This document shows, one piece after another, positions 10,698-22,343 of a stretch of DNA of 64,000 nucleotides. The DNA is from Symsagittifera roscoffensis (lineage: Eukaryota > Xenacoelomorpha > Acoela > Convolutidae): contig NC_087063.1 in NCBI RefSeq assembly GCF_963678635.1, positions 65,772,471-65,836,470 on the forward strand, in the 5' to 3' direction. The first letter of the stretch is position 1, and each line of letters opens with the position of its first letter. The notes under the pieces were generated by a model. It did no database searches and was not told the DNA's origin. It saw nothing but the letters and a program-made list of their open reading frames with translations. The position numbers and the translations under genes were made by a program.

Positions 10698-11745
10698 TGT
10701 AGGATCAGCCCAACACGTGCTTTTTCTGAAAGAAGCAAGGATCGAGTATAAGTTGAATTGAAAAATCGAAATATCTTTAACTGCTTTAATTTTTATTTTT
10801 AAAGATTTTCCCGCAGTCTTATGTGGTAATTACAGGAATTTTTTACTGAACGGTTTTATGAAAGAAAGATTCATAAACCAACTAATTTCTCTGAATGTAC
10901 AATTTTTTATGATGTTCCCGGGTTGCTCCGTTTTTATTCCTAATAAATATACACGATAGGCCTTGATGATCAAGAATTTAGATATTTAGAAGTTTAGATA
11001 TATTTTAATTTAATTTAAAGATCCGAGGAAAGCCTTGATGATCTGTTATTTAAAATAAAACTAATTTAGGTGAAAGCAAGGAAAGGCTTTGATAGTTTAT
11101 CAATAAAATTTAGGGTTAAGTTTTAGTTTTGATGATTGTTAATTTTTGACAGTTTGCTGTTATGTTTTAGGTGATGAAGCTGGGATGAAGAGATGATTTA
11201 TATAGTTTAACGATGTATGATTTATACTAACTAGATTTTGTAATTTCATATTCCATAAATATTTTTTCAAGTTTTTTTTTAGTATCATTTTTTCAAAACT
11301 GATATTTAGTTTACAGCTGATTTTAAGGAAAACGACAAGTGTTATCAGTCGTTGTGGTATAATTATTAGGTTTAGTGCCATGAAAGGTTATTGAAGACGA
11401 TTCTTCGAAATATTATGTCAGTAAATGGAAATTTAATTTTTCTGCCGGTAGTATTCTAGATACAAAAGTTTAATCTCGTTTGTGTCATACAATCCTGACA
11501 AAAAATGTTGTTCTTTCCCAGATTACGGGTTTTCGCATTTTTTGTCAGCTTTATCTGACACTATTTAAAGTGAAGTTTTCTCACACCGGTTAAGGTGTTT
11601 GCAACTTTGTCAATGTTATTTAATGCGTTGACAAATCTCAGACATCATAAATAAGCAATAAGCTTTGCCAAACTAGTTCAAGTTATGATCATTACCATTT
11701 ACAAACGAAATAAACTTCCGTTTCCTTACAATGCCATTCAAGAGT
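10698..11745 (-). repeat. Right (5') LTR of element F, interrupted
   Basis: It starts TGTAGGATCAGCCC on + and matches the left copy for about 215 bp. Homology resumes only at about 11613 (gcgttgacaaatctcag). The 700 bp between have no counterpart in the left LTR. Confidence 0.65.
10912..11612. other. About 700-bp AT-rich insertion inside an LTR
   Basis: It is absent from the left LTR at the matching point. It contains repeated ccttgatgatc-like words (10962, 11033) and no coding capacity. It may be a small non-autonomous element; I could not find clear terminal repeats. Confidence 0.35.
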
Positions 11746-11889
11746 TTTTCACGCTCCTTAATTTTTTTGTCGAGCAATTTTTTTGTCGATCTTAATATGA
11801 GGAGTTCTTATTTGGTTATTATTTTTATTTCCGGGCATGGTTTTCAAAATTGTGTTGAAATCTAATTATACCGTGAACTCGTAGTCGGT

Positions 11890-12455
11890 CTCATAAAACA
11901 AAATCCCACTTTTCAGTTTTCAAGCTCGCGCCGTAAATTTGCTTCGTTTTCAGAATGTTTTTAAGGTCCCAGAGTAAAATTCCATCATCTAAACAACAGA
12001 TATTAACTTTCGAGTCCAGCTCTTTGACTAATGTCTGAATTGTTTCCGCATGGAGGGTTGTGGGCTTCAGGATTGCCTTGCTGAGTTCCGTCTTCTGACA
12101 TTATGCTAGAGCTTCCGTAAAGGAAAAAGTAACTAATTTTACTACAAGGCAACGTGTGTATTTGTACAATTCGGGCCTATTTGAAAAAAAAAACATGATT
12201 CAGCATTGTTTCTCTTTTTAGAGAGTTAAATGCATTCTTAAAATCTAGTTTTAAAAAACTGTGCATTTTGGATTTTTGTCCTCGCGCTCATTTAGGTTTC
12301 GAAAAGAGTGTGCAGCTATTTCAGCTCCTCGCTTAGTGCCACATCCGACCTGTAGATTTCCGAAAATTTTTTGTCGCTCGGAGTGGACCAAGTTTCCAGC
12401 GCATTTAGACACAACAAGTCGCAGAGTGCTGCCTATGGCAATTGGTCTCAACCTT
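11890..12455 (-). pseudogene. Non-LTR retrotransposon RT fragment
   Basis: On the minus strand it starts with RPIAIGSTLRLVVSKCAGN and GNLQVGCGTKRGAEIAAHS. It continues through frame breaks to a DLKNAFNSVSR-like stretch and ends at CCLDDGILLW, the counterpart of YxDD. This signature (RPIAxGxTLRRLxSKC ... WYLDDG) belongs to a widespread animal non-LTR group. The element at 54730-57985 and the piece at 46136-46440 have related signatures. Confidence 0.7.
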
Positions 12456-12477
12456 CCCTTATCTTTATGAGGGCTGA

Positions 12478-13297
12478 AAATTTGATTTTAACTTTTGCAC
12501 GTTTTGCAATCACTTTACTGACGCCGAGCATTAACTTTCAGATGGTTGGTCAGTCTGAAAATTTTCAGATGATTGACCAGTCCGACAATTTTTTCTGTTG
12601 GTCTCAAGGTTTTTCTTACAAAACAATGAAACATTGAAGCACAATTTTCAATGAAACTTGTTTTTTGTAAAGCCAGTCGATGAAAAATGCGTCGTAGAAA
12701 AAGTTTTTGAAAGGTTCATCCAAAAAAAAACACGATGAATAGTAAAAAGTTATGAACACTAATAGACATTTTTTGCTCAGCAGAAATATTTTGCAAACTA
12801 GGTTTTGTTGTTCTAATCACTGAAAATGAGAAGGAACGATGTATTTAGGTTTTCAAATCCCAAAACTGAAACCCAACTCGCCAACAGAAGCAACCAAGCT
12901 ATCAGAAAACGGGACCAGCTACAACGGACAATTCTGGCAACCACGAGATATCATAAATGAACTGCTTGATTGACAAACGTGTGCAGGATCACCACAAGAA
13001 AAAAAGGGCAGAGATTGTGAATGGGCTAACATACTCAAGTACCATTATCAAATTGTGGAAAACAATAAAATCATCTGCTGGTAGCTGCAGAACCAAGAAA
13101 AACCAAGCAATTCGAACCCCTAGCCATACGACCGCCAAACATGCGCCAACAACTTCAATCAACACATCACCCCCCATGATACCAATAAGGTTATCAAAGA
13201 AGAACGTAGTTTTGTGAGAAAAATCAAAAACCTGCCATTGAATGAAACCAACACATCAACAATGGAGTTTCAATTTGCAATGAAAACATCAAAGAAA
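12478..13297 (+). repeat. CR1/Jockey-like LINE fragment, copy 1
   Basis: It is homologous to 47928-48713 on the same strand (shared gaaacccaac, caagctatcag, gggctaacatactcag and others). The copy stops exactly at 13297, where the LTR of element B begins. It includes the highly charged region upstream of the RT seen in the longer copy. No open frame remains. Confidence 0.75.
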
Positions 13298-14180
13298 TGT
13301 GCCAGTCGATCATATTTGGAAGTTTGACCTTGAGCTGAACGTTTAATTTGATTTTGGGGAGAAAAGTAAACTTTCCAAATTTCGAATTGAGCCTGTCATG
13401 CTCAAGCTTCTCTCGACAACTGAAAATAAGAAAAAAAGCAATCAGAAGATTGGAGTGATAACCGCGGGAAAGTTGCTGAAAAAAACTAGAGTAAAACTGC
13501 TATTCGCATTTTTACCAGAATTTCAAGATGCGAGTAGAGCTATCTTGTTCCCGATAGGAAATCAAGAGTGCAGGAAGAAAGAGAGAGAGAAGAACAATCG
13601 ACTGTACCAGAGTGACCTTTGAGTGGAAAGGTGGACAGCCGAAGCTGCTCAATGGTCCAGATAGAAAAACTTAGTCTTGAGTTCAAACTAATTTATTTAA
13701 AAATCCTTGAGCTAGGTTTAATTACCCCTAAAAAATTCTAGAGTTGCTTTACAATTTAGTTATTCACTTCTAGAGGTTGTGTCGGTATGTGTGTACCTAA
13801 CTTAAATTTCTTGAGTGTGTTTTATGTGATTATGTTGAGTTAAGGCGAGTTTATAATTTGATCCATCTGAAATGGATCAAAGTTCCACAGTCCAATAAAA
13901 ACTAACGGTATGCTTGAGTTTCAACCCTGTTTTTAATGACGTTCTTGTGTTTCAGGTGCTTTGAGACCTGACCATGGGGGCGTTCTTATTTCTAGAGTGG
14001 GGGTATTTTGGTAGTAGCCTTTAAGCTGTAACACGGGTTGTAGTCTCATGTCGCAAGTGAACCGATTTGGCTCCGACCGCATGAGGTAGAAAAACACAAG
14101 AGATAGTGTACTATTGGGCCAATAGTTATAGGGCCTATTTCTGTTAGCCTCATATGTGACTTAAGTAGGCGACTGTTACA
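13298..14180 (+). repeat. 5' LTR of element B
   Basis: It starts TGTGCCAGTCGATCA exactly where the LINE homology ends and finishes GCGACTGTTACA (883 bp). It shares with the A/D LTRs the internal words gatccatctgaaatggatcaa, ccctgttttta and gagacctgaccatg, but is much diverged. Confidence 0.75.
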
Positions 14181-14191
14181 TAATGTTTTTA

Positions 14192-14206
14192 TGGCGCTCC
14201 TGGGTG
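14192..14206 (+). promoter_or_regulatory. Putative primer binding site of element B
   Basis: TGGCGCTCCTGGGTG lies 11 bases inside the LTR. The same 15-mer occurs on - at 44933-44947 just inside the LTR of element A. Such conservation between otherwise diverged leaders supports a functional site. The matching tRNA is not assigned, and the 11-12-base spacer is longer than usual. Confidence 0.65.
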
Positions 14207-15000
14207 TTTTTACGATATCATGACTACAGGATCGAACCCACTTGACACAGCTCCGGGCTACATGCCTATTCTAGAGTACCGGTGGTACGGCGCAACGGGA
14301 ACGTGTCCACCTTCTGGTTGTACCGTGATAGCTTTTAAAGAAAACTTGAGAAAATTTCTCGGTGCGCTTTCCGAAACGAGGCCTTGTTAACCGAGTAAAG
14401 GGGTCACTAGAGGAATAAAAAACGAGTAAAAGACAAAAAGCGAAACAAAAAAACAAAAACAGTTAAAAATAGAAGCAAAAAACGGTAAAAAAAATTCAAA
14501 AAGGACAGTGGCATTGGTTTTTAGATTAGGTGGATCAAACCTTTATGATAATTAAATAGTATACTCATACTGTTTCCAATAGGAACGATCGTCTCGATCA
14601 AATCAGCAACGTTAAACAGTTGGAACAGGTGACCAGGCAAAAGTGGCCAACTGGTTCTCAAAACGGGAAGCAGGGGACACGCGTCTGTGTAGAGACTACC
14701 AGCAGCGTGACCAGAGCAGTACAGAAGTGAGAAGGGATCACAAAGGTGTTCTGTTTGGTCAAATGGGTATCGTTGAAATCCGTTTTATACTTCAGGAGGT
14801 AAGTGTAAAAGTGAATCAGCGAGTCCCCATCGTTTTGAGGAAACGTTTTTACTTGAGCAGAGCTTGGAAACAGGTTCTACAGATTTTCTCTCCAGAGGTT
14901 TAGCACCCATTGCGCTTAGGGTGTTTTTCGGCTTATGTGGGGGGCTAGGTAGGGGGGAGGTTAGAAGGGGGGCTGGTTAAGATATATGTTGATGGTTGAA
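14207..15000 (+). other. Untranslated leader of element B
   Basis: No recognised coding sequence. A short open frame (14643-14903) has no similarity I can name and is probably not a gene. Homopurine stretches occur at 14400-14510. Confidence 0.5.
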
Positions 15001-15008
15001 AAAGGTAA

Positions 15009-15375
15009 AAGGGTTCCCAACACTTTAGCAAAGGGTCCCAAGACTTCGGCGAAGGGTCCTAACACTTTAGTGAAGGGTCCCAACACTTTGTCGATGGGTC
15101 CCAGCACTTTTTCGAAGGGTCCCAACATTTTAGCGAAGGGTCCCAAGACTGCGGCGAAGACTCCCAACACTTTAGCGAAGGGTCCCAACACTTTGTCGAT
15201 GGGCCTCAACACTTTTTCGAAGGGTCCCAACACTTTGGTGAAGGGTCCCAACACTTTGGTGAAGGGTCTCAACTCTTTAGCGAAGGGTTCCAAGACTTTG
15301 GCGAAGGGTCCCAACACTTTAGCGAAGGGTCCCAACACTTTGCGAAGGGTCCCAACACTTGATTTAAGGGTTCCA
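15009..15375 (+). repeat. 21-bp minisatellite in the leader of element B
   Basis: About 17-18 units of the type GAAGGGTCCCAACACTTTAGC. Some variants recur 105 bp apart (tcgatggg at 15091 and 15196; cggcgaag at 15047 and 15152), which shows a five-unit higher-order repeat. Because 21 is a multiple of three, frames on both strands stay open and imitate a heptapeptide-repeat protein. Confidence 0.9.
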
Positions 15376-15559
15376 ATAATTGAGCTAAGCGTCCTTACAC
15401 TTCGGAGAAGGTACAAGACACTTGAATTAAGGTTTCTAAATTCCTGGAGCGACTGTTACGACTGGTTTTAAAATCAATTTAGGGGTCTCTCTTACTGCTT
15501 TTACAAAAGGGCCTTGTACATATTAGAATTGTAAGTAAAGAAAATTGTAGATAAAAAGC

Positions 15560-16640
15560 ATGAAGAAAACGAGAGTGTCGCTAATGGAAAGGAAAGGAAT
15601 AGGACTTGAGCGAAACCAATCCTCAGCACAGCGGAAGCAAACACCAACATACCGTAGAGTAATGAGAAAAAATATTTCAGTTAATATGGTTAAAACAAGA
15701 AGCAACAAGGGGCAGACGACTGAAGAGAAACTGCCGGAAGAACCGAATAGGCCAGTCAAGATAATTGATCTTGAGACGCCGGATCAAAGCATAGATAGAG
15801 CGTGCCAAAAACAACGGAGTAGACACCTATGCCAAACGTAGAAGAACAAGGAACGAAGACAATTGAGTTCTCACCAACAGGCAATGAAGACGAGATCATA
15901 AACAACACACCTGAAGCGAAAAAAGGTGATTCACAAACTAAGAGAACATCGTTCACAGAGAGGTTTGCGGCGATGGTCGGAATGAAACCGAGAGAAAAAG
16001 AGGAGGTGACAGCAACAACTGAAAATGGCAAAAATTTTGGAACAATTTCTGCGAGAAACGGAAACTAAACAGGATAAGAAGCATGTCACACAGGGAACAG
16101 CGTATAACCAAGATAAACGAGCGATAGAGTTAAAACTACCTTCAGTTGATCTGGCAGACTTGATGACAAACATGGAACAGATAGACAAAAAGCTAAAAAG
16201 TGGTGAGGAGGATCGCCAGGAATTGAAGAAGGAATTGCGACAGAACAATAGTGAATACCTAAATAACTACTTTGTCCTGGCGAGGTCTGCTGAAGAGAAG
16301 CCACAAAAGATGGCGGACAAAGTCGATACAACTGATAAGGAGCGAGAAACATATCAAGAAAGATATGGAGGAGATGAAGAAACGATGTGATACCGTGATT
16401 GACAAGTTGTGGAATCTAGAGACGAGAATGGACACAATGAACAGGAACCAAGAAGAAATTTCTTGTGCCATACAATCGAAGTTGGGTACACTCTTGGGAA
16501 ACTCTATTGCTCAGGAGAAAACAGTAGCAGAAAAAACAGAAAAGCAATCAGGAAAAAATGGGTCAATTTTCTGGAACCGCAACGCAAGAAACAACAATCT
16601 ATACCATTACCCCGGATCGACAGCAGCATTGGCTTTCCGG
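15560..16640 (+). pseudogene. Gag N-terminal region of element B
   Basis: Several overlapping frames (15560-15841, 15829-16068, 16025-16390, 16272-16640) give a charged protein homologous to the Gag start of element A. VKTRSNKGQTTEEK corresponds to VETRSQKTSEERKK. Then comes a predicted coiled coil (NMEQIDKKLKSGEEDRQELK, and HIKKDMEEMKKRCDTVIDKL). Frameshifts divide it. Capsid and zinc knuckles are absent, and the sequence runs directly into the ORF2 end. Confidence 0.7.
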
Positions 16641-17383
16641 GTCCAGGCCGCTGCCGGACCAATGCCCCCGATATCCACCGACAAGGAGGATGTTGTTGGG
16701 GGTCACGTCTCCTGTCATTCATTGCCCCTCGCATTGGCGCGGCTCGTGATGTGGAAGAGAAAATGCCGAAATGGAATGAAGGGATGGAGCCGCGCTTCAT
16801 CAGTTGGAACGTTGCGGCCATGCATACGTTCGATTTCACGTTTCCTGATGCATGGAGCCGGAAGAAGATCAAGGCACCACCTTCCAGGAGGCCAGGGGTT
16901 TCCGTTGACAGGTGGAATGACGTGTATACACCAGCCGATGATTGGTCACGATTGAAATGACCAGGAGAAGTGAAGGTGATACTATTGGAATTGGCAAAGG
17001 AGTGCAGAGGAGGCAGGTACATGACGGTCGACGAGCTGGGGCCATTTGGCGACGAATCGGTAGAATTCCTGGTAAATGACGAGTTATTCTATCACGCAGG
17101 GGATCTGACCGTAACGGCGCGGCCTGGGCCGAGACCAGACCCAAACGATGATGAACAGATGGATCAGGACGACGATCACATGGAGGGAAAGGGAGACAAG
17201 TTGAATGGATTGGACCTAGGAGCGTTGGAGAGAGACTTGCTGGAATACCAGTTCAGTGAGGACGACGACGCGGAAGTCGATGGAAATCTATTGCTGATGA
17301 CACCATCGTCTTTCATGTCCCCCACAAGGGAGGCGCCGGCCAACTTATCCCCAGTGGATCCAATAGGCCTGGCAATGGACTAA
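16640..17383 (+). pseudogene. ORF2 C-terminal end of element B
   Basis: Pieces in different frames align with the end of the 759-residue frame of A (26210-28489). PTRRMLLG matches LIRRMLLG. MEPRFISWNVAAM matches MDPYFVGRNAAVL. ELGPFGDESVEF matches LAPFGCEEIKV. The longest open piece is 16970-17383. The fusion point to Gag is at about 16600-16650. Confidence 0.65.
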
Positions 17384-17389
17384 CGGAGT

Positions 17390-20300
17390 AGGGACATACA
17401 GAAACTGCTCCATGAATCACCAAGGAGGAGAAGAATTGACGAGATTGACCAGAGTGAGCTTGAACGTAAGGCAGGAGTGACCTGAAACCGAGTGACCTTC
17501 ATCAAAAGGACATGGGACGTGATACGCAGGTACGGGACGCAGTCCGTAATGAAGGTGGGGTTAAACCAACCCATCATTCGCGAGGTTCTGGAGAAACTAA
17601 TGAGCTCCGTAGAGTCTGATGTTCTGACCGAGTCAGTTATAGAGGACAGTGCCGATTATCAGCAGATTACGAGAAAATTAGCCATCAGGCGAGCCAAGAA
17701 AGGGCTGAAGAGGTTGAAAGGGAAGACAGGAAGCAAAATTGTGAATCAGAAAGTGTTGAAGTCGAAAGCCCGTGCATTGGTGGCCTCGTTGGCAAGAGTA
17801 CCTCGTCCAAGTGAGAGTGGACAAGGAGATGGTGCAACGCTGGCCGGGCGAAAAAAGAGAACCTGATAACCCTATGCTATTGGCAGGTTTGACCACAATG
17901 GCCACCAGATCGAAGAAAAGCGCACGGACTTTGGCGGACACGAAGCTCGAAATGGAAGTCATCAGTCAGTGTGGACCTGGGGGACTTGATGATTACAACT
18001 CCTTGCAAACCAACATGATGGCCCGGATGAAGCTGGAGTGACAACTCGGCGTAGTCGAGTATAGTCGGATCACAGTGCCAGACTCAGTCCACATGGGAGA
18101 TCCAGCAGGGGGTTATGTAGAGATGCTTAAGGCAAGGAATTCCTCGAGAGGGCACTTGATGGCCTGGAACGAAAGCAAGCCATGCAAGAGTATTTGAAGG
18201 AGCTGACGAATCTGAGTCGGAAAGAATACGGCACGGTGATGTCCTCGGAGGCAAATGAAATCGGGCTGGAAGAACTGTTAGAAATCTCTTGGAGGGCGGC
18301 CCTCCAAAGAGACTTCGACGAGACGATGTATGCACCTGCGACGGTGGCAGCATACCTGGCCTATCCGTGTGCAGGAAATGACTTGTAGTTACGATTGGCC
18401 TGATGTTTGATGGGAATCAAGAAGTCGGAATATGAGGCCAAAAACGACTCGAAATCAAAAGAACAGGAACTGGAATTGATGGAATCCCTGCGAGTGTCGA
18501 TTTCTAGAGACGATTCGGCGATAGCCTGGGCTAAGCGTAAAGATGCCCTTTGCTTTGTGAGGTTCGAGGTGGATCGTATCCCCACTCCTTTGTTGGAAGA
18601 ATGCAAAACAAACCATTTGGCAAGGGGGAGTTGATCGTGAACGAAACTTTCTGAGGGCCTTCCTGGAGCTATATCAGGACATGCCGCTGCTCATACCAAG
18701 TGAGGAGTCTAACGACATGGAAAGCTATCGCAGGTTGGTAGAAGTGAGAAGATACTCCAACAAGGAGTTGAAAGTGAGCCGGGCGTCAATTGAAGCAGTC
18801 AGGGGACAGAAGGACTATGCAAAACTGGGGCACTTGAAGTCATTCCATTATGTGTCAGGCTTACCAGGGATGGCGTACAATCCCTTCGTGGACGAGGAAG
18901 CCAGGGAAGCAAACTTTGACTATGAGCAAAATGTGGTACTTGATTTTTGGGTCGAGCGAGTCGAGGAAACTGGCATTTTGATGGTGGAACATCCCAAGCT
19001 GGGAATCAATTTGGAGGAACGAGTGGTCGAACCCTCGGTTCCCGAGCTAAAGGGGCAAGTGAGCTTTGATTATTACAGGGCACCTGTCTAGCCCACAGTA
19101 TTGGAATGGACGGACACGTGTGCAATTCGGGGCATTGACTGAATACGCTGAGTGAGCAGCGTCGCCAACTGGCCCAATTGTATGGGAGGTTGAGCATGTC
19201 GGACAAGAGTGCAATGGAGTTGATTGCGGACTGTCACGGAGTAACGGAAGTGAACTTGATCACTGCCTTGGAATTTTGCAGTATGACGAGCTCTATAGAA
19301 TCGCTGGAAAGCCTAGAGCGTGTCCATGGGCTATTTACGTCGCTTAGTGTGGAAGTGTTCCCTGGAGCATTGCAGACTGAGCAAACGATTGGAGGTTGGC
19401 GAGAGGCTCTGGAGAACGAGATGAATTTGAAAGACAGTGAGGCCTATCATAGACCTACTGGTTCAAAATATCTGGTGGGTTCGAGCTGTGCACCATATTG
19501 CAATAGTGGGTACCCTACGCACATGGTGGGGATGGACGCGAGGACACAGCAGGTGTTGGTCGACCAACTCTTCTCTGTGCCAAAGTGCGTGAGGTGGGCC
19601 AGGATGTCGGAGAAGTCATTTGATTTACTGACGAAGATCATTTGGGCCGTTCCGAAGAGATCTGAAGGCGAGTTGCAGGACGTAGTGGGTGAAGAATTCA
19701 TAAGGTTGAGTGAGAGTAATGCGAGTGAATTCCAGAAGAAGAAGGCAAGCGGAGTGTTACCCACCAAATTCCCCACCATGGATGAAAAGGACGATGTACA
19801 CATGATTATGATGGAATAGGAACAGTTGCTGGGAGCATCAGGGTACCGGACCCGAAGGAACATATTGATAACCCATGGGGAGTATCCTTGTCACTGCCTG
19901 GCGGCGCAGACGTTATTGTACCCCAAACGCGAAAATCTGGTGTTAGTGTGGGACGTGGAGGAGTTGCCCGACCAAAATCTTCAAGTGTCAATCGTGGTGG
20001 TTAGTGCCATGCTGGGGGTGAGATGGTTAGAATTTAACGCGGGCACGAGTGAGCAGGAGAGGCCGCGCCGACACCTTAGCAGCTAAGCAACGTGAAGATG
20101 AACCACAACTTAGATCTTTTTAGAACCACCTGCAAGATTCTGAGGATACCCAAAGCCATTGAAAGGATATGGTCATGGCAAAGGTTGATGATTTGGTTCC
20201 GTGCTGTGATGACGTCATGGATGTATGAACGCGCGAAGCGTCACATGTCTAGAAACACGGAAGCCTGTCAAACCTTCCAGCTGGATATAGGACCGGTAGC

Positions 20301-20482
20301 CTATAAGAGAGCATTCCTAACGCATAGAAACGCTGTTACCACGGCGACGAAACGAGTAGCTGGAGCGCCTTGTGTTACTGAGGGAGAAACGCGAGAGGTC
20401 TTAAGAGCTGAACTAGAACCACCGAATGTGAGCCTGTGCCTGCACAACAGCTTTTGCAGGAACCGGGAGCAAAAGGTGAATG
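17390..20482 (+). pseudogene. ORF3 of element B, multiply broken
   Basis: Frames 17492-17866, 17772-18041, 18182-18388, 18407-18634, 18681-19091, 19178-19819, 19826-20086 and 20092-20482 follow, in order, the ORF3 protein of element A. HESPRRRRID matches MESPRRRRIE, RRYGTQSVMKVGLNQP matches QSYGTQSILKTGLNQP, and CLHNSFCRNRE is conserved near the end. Conservation over this length in a decayed copy shows ORF3 is an old, integral part of the family rather than a recent capture by A. The end is lost in the gap. Confidence 0.75.
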
Positions 20483-20682
20483 NNNNNNNNNNNNNNNNNN
20501 NNNNNNNNNNNNNNNNNNNNNNNNNNNNNNNNNNNNNNNNNNNNNNNNNNNNNNNNNNNNNNNNNNNNNNNNNNNNNNNNNNNNNNNNNNNNNNNNNNNN
20601 NNNNNNNNNNNNNNNNNNNNNNNNNNNNNNNNNNNNNNNNNNNNNNNNNNNNNNNNNNNNNNNNNNNNNNNNNNNNNNNNNN
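20483..20682. other. Assembly gap (200 N)
   Basis: A run of 200 undetermined bases, a round number that usually means a scaffold gap of unknown size. Frames running through it are meaningless. Confidence 0.98.
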
Positions 20683-21327
20683 TAGTGAGTCGAGGTGGAG
20701 TAGTTAAATTTCATTTTCTGATGCGACTTGTTAGGTTGATTATAGAGAACTAGAACACTACTTGACAATAACCCGGTGGTATGCGATCAGTGGGGAAATT
20801 AATGGGGATTGTCCGAGGAGTATGTGCCATTCCGCCGGATTGACACAGCGTAAGCTTCTGGCTCAACACGAAAATAGAATTAGAGGCCTTAACGATCATT
20901 TAGTATTAAAAAAGGTGGTCAAAATGTTCTGGAAGTTTTAATTTTCAAAAGTTCGAAAGCTAGAACTGCTATTTTGAGCCGAAAAACAGAAGAAAACAGA
21001 ACAACATCTGAAATAGCAAGAGACAGTTGGTAGAAGATATAGAAAAAGCGAAGCGTCTCATTGTGACAATCACGCACGATAAGACAGCTAATTAGAGACG
21101 ACAGACGGAAAAATGGCTTCAGTGGGGAAGGAGAAAAGAGTAGTACCCTCCCGTGCCACGAATTTGGAGTGATAACAACGTTATCTCGAGGAGAACACGG
21201 AAGCGGAGGCTTGGTCCCCCAGTGACTGTCATATGTTGAAAGACTGTAGTAACTTAACTTTGTAGCTGCTCTGATGCCATAAAAATTTGAATTAACACCG
21301 GTATTGATTGATATTTTAGAATATGAG
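20683..21327. other. Non-coding flank after the gap
   Basis: No open frames of interest. It is probably the diverged U3 side of LTR C or the 3' UTR of element B; similarity to the younger LTRs becomes visible only from about 21328. Confidence 0.35.
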
Positions 21328-21428
21328 TAGCTAGAAAGAGGAAAGGGTCAATCCATCTCCAAAGGATTTAAAATAGAACTGTCACCAAAAACATAGTAAA
21401 ATAGGATATTCGAGCCGTGTTTTTAATA
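21328..21428 (+). repeat. LTR C, left part (split by element A)
   Basis: agctagaaagaggaaagggt and aatccatctccaaaggatt, then cgtgtttttaata, correspond to the middle of the family LTR in + orientation. The continuation is found at 45883, on the other side of element A. Confidence 0.65.
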
Positions 21429-22343
21429 TGTAACATTCGACCGGAAGATACATATCGACGGAAGACAAAACTAAGTCTTAAGACGACTGGCTAACGTCTA
21501 AACAGAGCTTTGCATGCTTTTCACCGTCTCTACCAAGCCAGTACTTTCGGTGGTCTTTTCCATAATCGGGTCGACAAAAACGTTACTACTTTCGGCTTCG
21601 GTCAAAACAACCAAATTAACTAGATTACATGCAGAAATAGTGAGCTCATGGCTGGGTCTCAGTATCCCCAGACCACGAGGGCACTCCTAGAAACAGGGCT
21701 ACTACTATTTATTATATTACTATTGTTTTTGTTCAGTAGATAAAAATCATCATCTCCATCGAAGATGGATCAACCCTTTCCCCCAACTCCTAGCTTCTCA
21801 TCCTTATCAAAATGAATCTAGATGTTAATTAAATTCAAATCAGGACATGACAAGAAGCTAAAAGTCTATATAACAGGCTAAAAGTTTCAGTCCCGAAACC
21901 CTTCCGGATTCTTGAATCCACTGAATCAAGCTCGCTAATCTTGGTTTCTTCTTAATCCGGAAGGCTGTCCTCCACCCTTCACCGTTGTCTGCAACGGCCT
22001 TGCAACTATTGTAGCGACACAATAGTTGCAACTCGGAGTGTTCACTGCTGTTCCTGCAATCTGCTATTGTTTTTTCTCACAATTTTCGTACTTATCGTCC
22101 GCGCAACTAATGTTGTTGTGTTGTCTTCTAGCTTTTCTGCCAAAATGGCCGTTTCTGACGTTTCTCAGAAATATGACATCAGCATTCGAATTTTTAAAAT
22201 TTTAAAATACCAGAATATTCTAGCCCTCACCGTTTGGCCAATCGTTCCAATAACGTTCTTAATTCTTAATAATCACCAATCCGGAAGGCTCGCTGCTAAA
22301 AATTCGAATTCTGCAGAGATTGCATTTTTCACATTCTGTCACA
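21429..22343 (-). repeat. 3' LTR of element A
   Basis: On + it starts TGTAACATTCGACCGG and ends at ...CATTCTGTCACA (915 bp). It lacks 8 bp near its sense start relative to the other LTR. It carries a perfect stem-loop at 22000-22031. The CRE-like site seen in the other LTR reads tgacatca here. Confidence 0.88.

Larger units (their letters stand above)
4122..11745 (-). mobile_element. Decayed Ty3/gypsy element F
   Basis: This is an old LTR retrotransposon on the minus strand. LTR-like copies at both ends share the start TGTAGGATCAGCCCAACACG on + (4122 and 10698). A primer binding site (TGGCGACAGAG on -) lies one base inside the right LTR. The gene order on - is Gag, protease, RT, RNase H, integrase, as in Ty3/gypsy. 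Every gene is broken by stops and frameshifts, and catalytic residues have been lost. The outer LTR limits are uncertain because homology fades. Confidence 0.8.
13298..20482 (+). mobile_element. Element B: internally deleted giant LTR element
   Basis: It has a 5' LTR, primer binding site, leader with minisatellite, Gag N-terminus, end of ORF2 and ORF3, all on +. Compared with element A, about 14 kb are missing in one step: capsid, protease, RT, RNase H, integrase, macrodomain and most of ORF2. Remaining frames are full of stops, so B is old and depended on other copies even when younger. The 3' part enters the assembly gap. Its 3' LTR could be LTR C, but the flanks do not show matching target duplications. 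Confidence 0.75.

Noticed and set aside
14961-15471. Heptapeptide-repeat proteins on both strands (KGPNTLA and KVLGPFA types)
   Set aside because: They are open only because the 21-bp minisatellite unit is a multiple of three. Both strands are open equally and the position is an untranslated leader.
20301-20768. Long frames across 20480-20700
   Set aside because: They run through the 200-N gap and consist mostly of undetermined residues.
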